Source of the DNA: Hyalangium versicolor
GTDB taxonomy: Bacteria; Myxococcota; Myxococcia; Myxococcales; Myxococcaceae
Direction: 5' to 3'
Assembly: GCF_020103695.1 (NCBI RefSeq)
Contig: NZ_JAHXBF010000017.1
Span: 1 to 64,000, forward strand
Length of the DNA stretch: 64,000 bases
The notes under the pieces are model-generated. The model was not told the origin of the DNA and searched no databases. It was given only the letters and a program-made list of their open reading frames with translations. The position numbers and the translations under genes are program-made. Below are positions 61,803 through 64,000 of the stretch, piece by piece (position 1 is the stretch's first letter; every line of letters starts with the position of its first letter).

Positions 61803-64000
61803 GAACAAGAACGAGTCGACATCTGTTGCTGGCCGCTGGCCTGCTCTCCTTCACCGCCCTGGCGGCGGCACCTGGCGCGAGGCAGCCCGTGCGCGCGACC
61901 GTGAGAGACGCTTCGGGATCGCAGAATGATCTGCCCCGCTACTTCACGAGCCCCGCTCCTATCTTCCAGCGAGGCAACCAGCTCTCCCAGTCCTTGCCGG
62001 ACAACCACCCCCAGGTGCAGAGCTTCCTGGACTTCTACAGCAAGCAGATCGGGATCCAGATCCCCGCGCTGTCCCGGAGCAAGCTGGCGCCGCTGCCCCC
62101 GCGCTACCTGGACATCGCGGACAATGGCGGCAACGCCTCCTCCGGTAACTTCAACACCTCGCTGGTGTGCCAGTCGTGCCATGACAGCGACTGGAAGGTG
62201 ACGGGCCAGGCCCTGCCCAACATGAGCTTCTGGGCCCAGGGCTTCCACAGCACCAACCCCAACTACCAGACGAAGAATGACATCGCCGCCAACTGGTCGC
62301 TCTTCGGGGACTGGAGCGCCTCGATCAAGGCGCTGGCGGGCCGGGACCCTGTCTTCCTGGCGCAGGTGGAGTCCACCCGGCAGCTCAACTCCACCATCCC
62401 GCCCATCGAGATCGACAACCTGTGCCTGCGCTGCCACTCACCGCTCGGCCAGCGGCAGGCCGAGAAGAACGGCCAGAAGTTCAGCCACTCCATGCTCTAC
62501 GCGACGCCGCCGGGCTCGGGGTTCACCAACCCGCTCCCCGATGATCCCCTGGCGCAGTCTCAATACGCGACGTACGGAGCGCTGGGACGGGATGGCATCT
62601 CGTGCAGCGCCTGCCACAGCGTGGCGCCCGACAAGGGCTTGCCCTGGGACGGGAGCGACTTCAGCGTCTTCTACGGCAACCCCAACCAGAACGTGTTTGG
62701 CAACAACGTCTCCAACCGCATCAAGAAGGCGGGCGACACCACGACGCCCCCGCCCTTCCCCTTCACCTCTTCGATGACGACCCACCCGGGGAGCATCGTC
62801 GGCCCGGACACGGGGCTCAACACCGCGCCCATGAGCAAGCTGGGGCTCAACCTGGCCACGGCCAGCACCCAGCCCTCGCCGGCCAACCCCACGCCGGACA
62901 GCTACCTCCGGGACGCGACGGTCTGTGGCTCGTGCCACGCCGTGATCCTTCCCCAGGTGCCCACCACCTATGGCAAGGGAGTCCCCATCCCCTCCGGCTA
63001 CAAGGGCCCCGCGAGCTGCGACCCGGCGGCCCAGAAGACCTTCACCGGTGACTACCTCACGGACCCTTGCGTGGGCCTGGACTACGAGCAGACGACGTAC
63101 TTCGAGTGGTTGAACAGCGGCTACGCCTCCGGCACCGCCACGTGCCTGACGTGCCACATGCAGATCGCCACCACGCAGGACGCGGGGGGCAACCTGAACG
63201 TGGCGCAGTACAACAGCGACCTGGCACAGTTCTACGGCTCCAACACCCAGCTCACCCCGCGCCAGTACAACCGGCACACGCTGCTGGGCATCAACCTGTT
63301 CGTCCACGAGATGTTCCAGCAGTTCTCGGACGTGCTGGGCGTGGACTTCTACAAGCAGGACGACTCCGTCGTCCCGCCCTATCTCCAGCAGCGGCAGCCG
63401 TCGGGTGACTCCTCCAACCTGGTACCAAACCCGGGCGCAGAGGACGGAAACGCCAAGGGGTGGACAGGGTCCATCCAGGCTGCCACCCAAGTTTGGGAGC
63501 CGAACTTGAGCTGGGCGTACCCCTACAGCGGTAAATACTTCTTCACCGTCCAGAAGAACGCCCTCCTGAGCGTCGATCTCACACCCTTCGCCAAGCTCAT
63601 CGACGCGGGCGGGGTGCAGGTGAGCTTCACGGGGTATGTGCGCTGCGACGACACGCCGTGCGGGGGGAGCGGGACGAACCTCGCCTTCCAAGTGATGGGC
63701 CCTGGCATCGCCCCCCCTCCCTTCACCATCTCCCCCGTGACGGTGGGGTATTGGTCGTCCCCGCCCTTCCTGCTCAACCCGCTCGCCCCAGGGGCCCGCT
63801 CCATCCAGATCACCGTGACCGCGCCCACGCCCGTCTCCGTGGATAATCTGGGCATCCAGCTCGTGGACGCTGACAGAAGGACCATTCCCGTCTACGGAGG
63901 CGATCCCCAGCAGGCCCCGCGCAACTACGTCATCGCGCAGAACCTGCTGAACGCCGAGCAGTCCATCGTGGATCTGGCGCTCAACCAGGCCCAGGGCCAG
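61799..64000 (+). CDS. Multihaem cytochrome c-type protein (5' part, runs off the window)
   Basis: Begins at the ATG overlapping the lodB stop and is open to the window end (734 residues seen). The signal peptide ends LAAAPG. Five CxxCH sites: CQSCH, CLRCH, CSACH, CGSCH and CLTCH. A paralogue of the six-haem protein at 49201: both have a segment like GINLFVHEMFQQFSDVLGV after the last haem. Between this and the next domain a carbohydrate-binding-like insert begins near LVPNPGAEDGNAKGW. Being coupled to lodAB, it may take electrons linked to the oxidase or sit in the same stress response (inference). Confidence 0.88.
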   Translation, partial: MRTRTSRHLLLAAGLLSFTALAAAPGARQPVRATVRDASGSQNDLPRYFTSPAPIFQRGNQLSQSLPDNHPQVQSFLDFYSKQIGIQIPALSRSKLAPLPPRYLDIADNGGNASSGNFNTSLVCQSCHDSDWKVTGQALPNMSFWAQGFHSTNPNYQTKNDIAANWSLFGDWSASIKALAGRDPVFLAQVESTRQLNSTIPPIEIDNLCLRCHSPLGQRQAEKNGQKFSHSMLYATPPGSGFTNPLPDDPLAQSQYATYGALGRDGISCSACHSVAPDKGLPWDGSDFSVFYGNPNQNVFGNNVSNRIKKAGDTTTPPPFPFTSSMTTHPGSIVGPDTGLNTAPMSKLGLNLATASTQPSPANPTPDSYLRDATVCGSCHAVILPQVPTTYGKGVPIPSGYKGPASCDPAAQKTFTGDYLTDPCVGLDYEQTTYFEWLNSGYASGTATCLTCHMQIATTQDAGGNLNVAQYNSDLAQFYGSNTQLTPRQYNRHTLLGINLFVHEMFQQFSDVLGVDFYKQDDSVVPPYLQQRQPSGDSSNLVPNPGAEDGNAKGWTGSIQAATQVWEPNLSWAYPYSGKYFFTVQKNALLSVDLTPFAKLIDAGGVQVSFTGYVRCDDTPCGGSGTNLAFQVMGPGIAPPPFTISPVTVGYWSSPPFLLNPLAPGARSIQITVTAPTPVSVDNLGIQLVDADRRTIPVYGGDPQQAPRNYVIAQNLLNAEQSIVDLALNQAQGQ

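Overview
The window looks like chromosomal DNA from a predatory myxobacterium (Myxococcota). A member of the Archangium/Cystobacter/Hyalangium/Stigmatella group is most likely, but this rests on gene content and style, not on a marker gene. The DNA is GC-rich. It is rich in lipoproteins, secreted RCC1, LamG and discoidin repeat proteins, polymorphic toxins, DUF4139 pairs and very large membrane proteins. No intact rRNA or tRNA gene, transposase, integrase or CRISPR array was found.

Layout. 0-5 kb: a Cys-rich unknown, then a CGNR-type regulator divergent from a three-gene catabolic operon (Asp-nucleophile alpha/beta hydrolase, quinone-reductase-like MDR, SDR), with a sigma70-like promoter carrying an operator dyad between them. 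5-9.5 kb: a zinc-ribbon membrane protein, then a DUF4157 (eCIS-type) effector ending in a papain-like peptidase, with a small gene 8 bp downstream that may be its immunity partner. 9.5-21 kb: surface and secreted proteins (RCC1, LamG, discoidin-glycosidase, Ig-like) mixed with small housekeeping-type genes. 21-25.4 kb: a probable conflict island, made of a TIR-STAND ATPase-TM-WD40 protein with six near-identical 126-bp WD40 repeats and a broken patatin phospholipase. It lies between two copies of an 82-bp direct repeat that is the 3' end of the adjacent GH13 gene. 25.3-39.3 kb: the GH13 enzyme, a lipoprotein, a DUF3592 protein, a 1700-residue membrane protein and two tandem DUF4139 genes. 39.3-42.5 kb: a frameshifted gene with CNF1-like deamidase motifs, then a SitA-like lipoprotein toxin (Tox-REase-5) and its Imm52-like immunity gene, flanked by 22-bp direct repeats that read as tRNA 3' ends. 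42.6-55.6 kb: a propeller-like protein, a J-domain protein, a VOC protein, an orphan ADOP permease, a 36-residue membrane protein missed by length filters, a six-haem cytochrome, a second RCC1 protein and a TIKI/ChaN-like protein. 55.8-64 kb: a SPOR-like protein, a secreted Ig-like protein, an outer-membrane barrel, and an operon for a LodA-type CTQ oxidase, its LodB flavoprotein and a multihaem cytochrome that runs off the window.

The strongest new observation is regulatory. Two promoters about 2 kb apart (before the Ig-like gene and before the lodA operon) each have a GG-N10-GC sigma-54 element, and 43-53 bp upstream a helically phased array of TGACATGTCA boxes (four at 11-bp steps, three at 21-bp steps). 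This implies an undescribed enhancer-binding-protein regulon. The other two leading items are the repeat-flanked TIR/WD40 island and the tRNA-end-flanked Sit toxin cassette.
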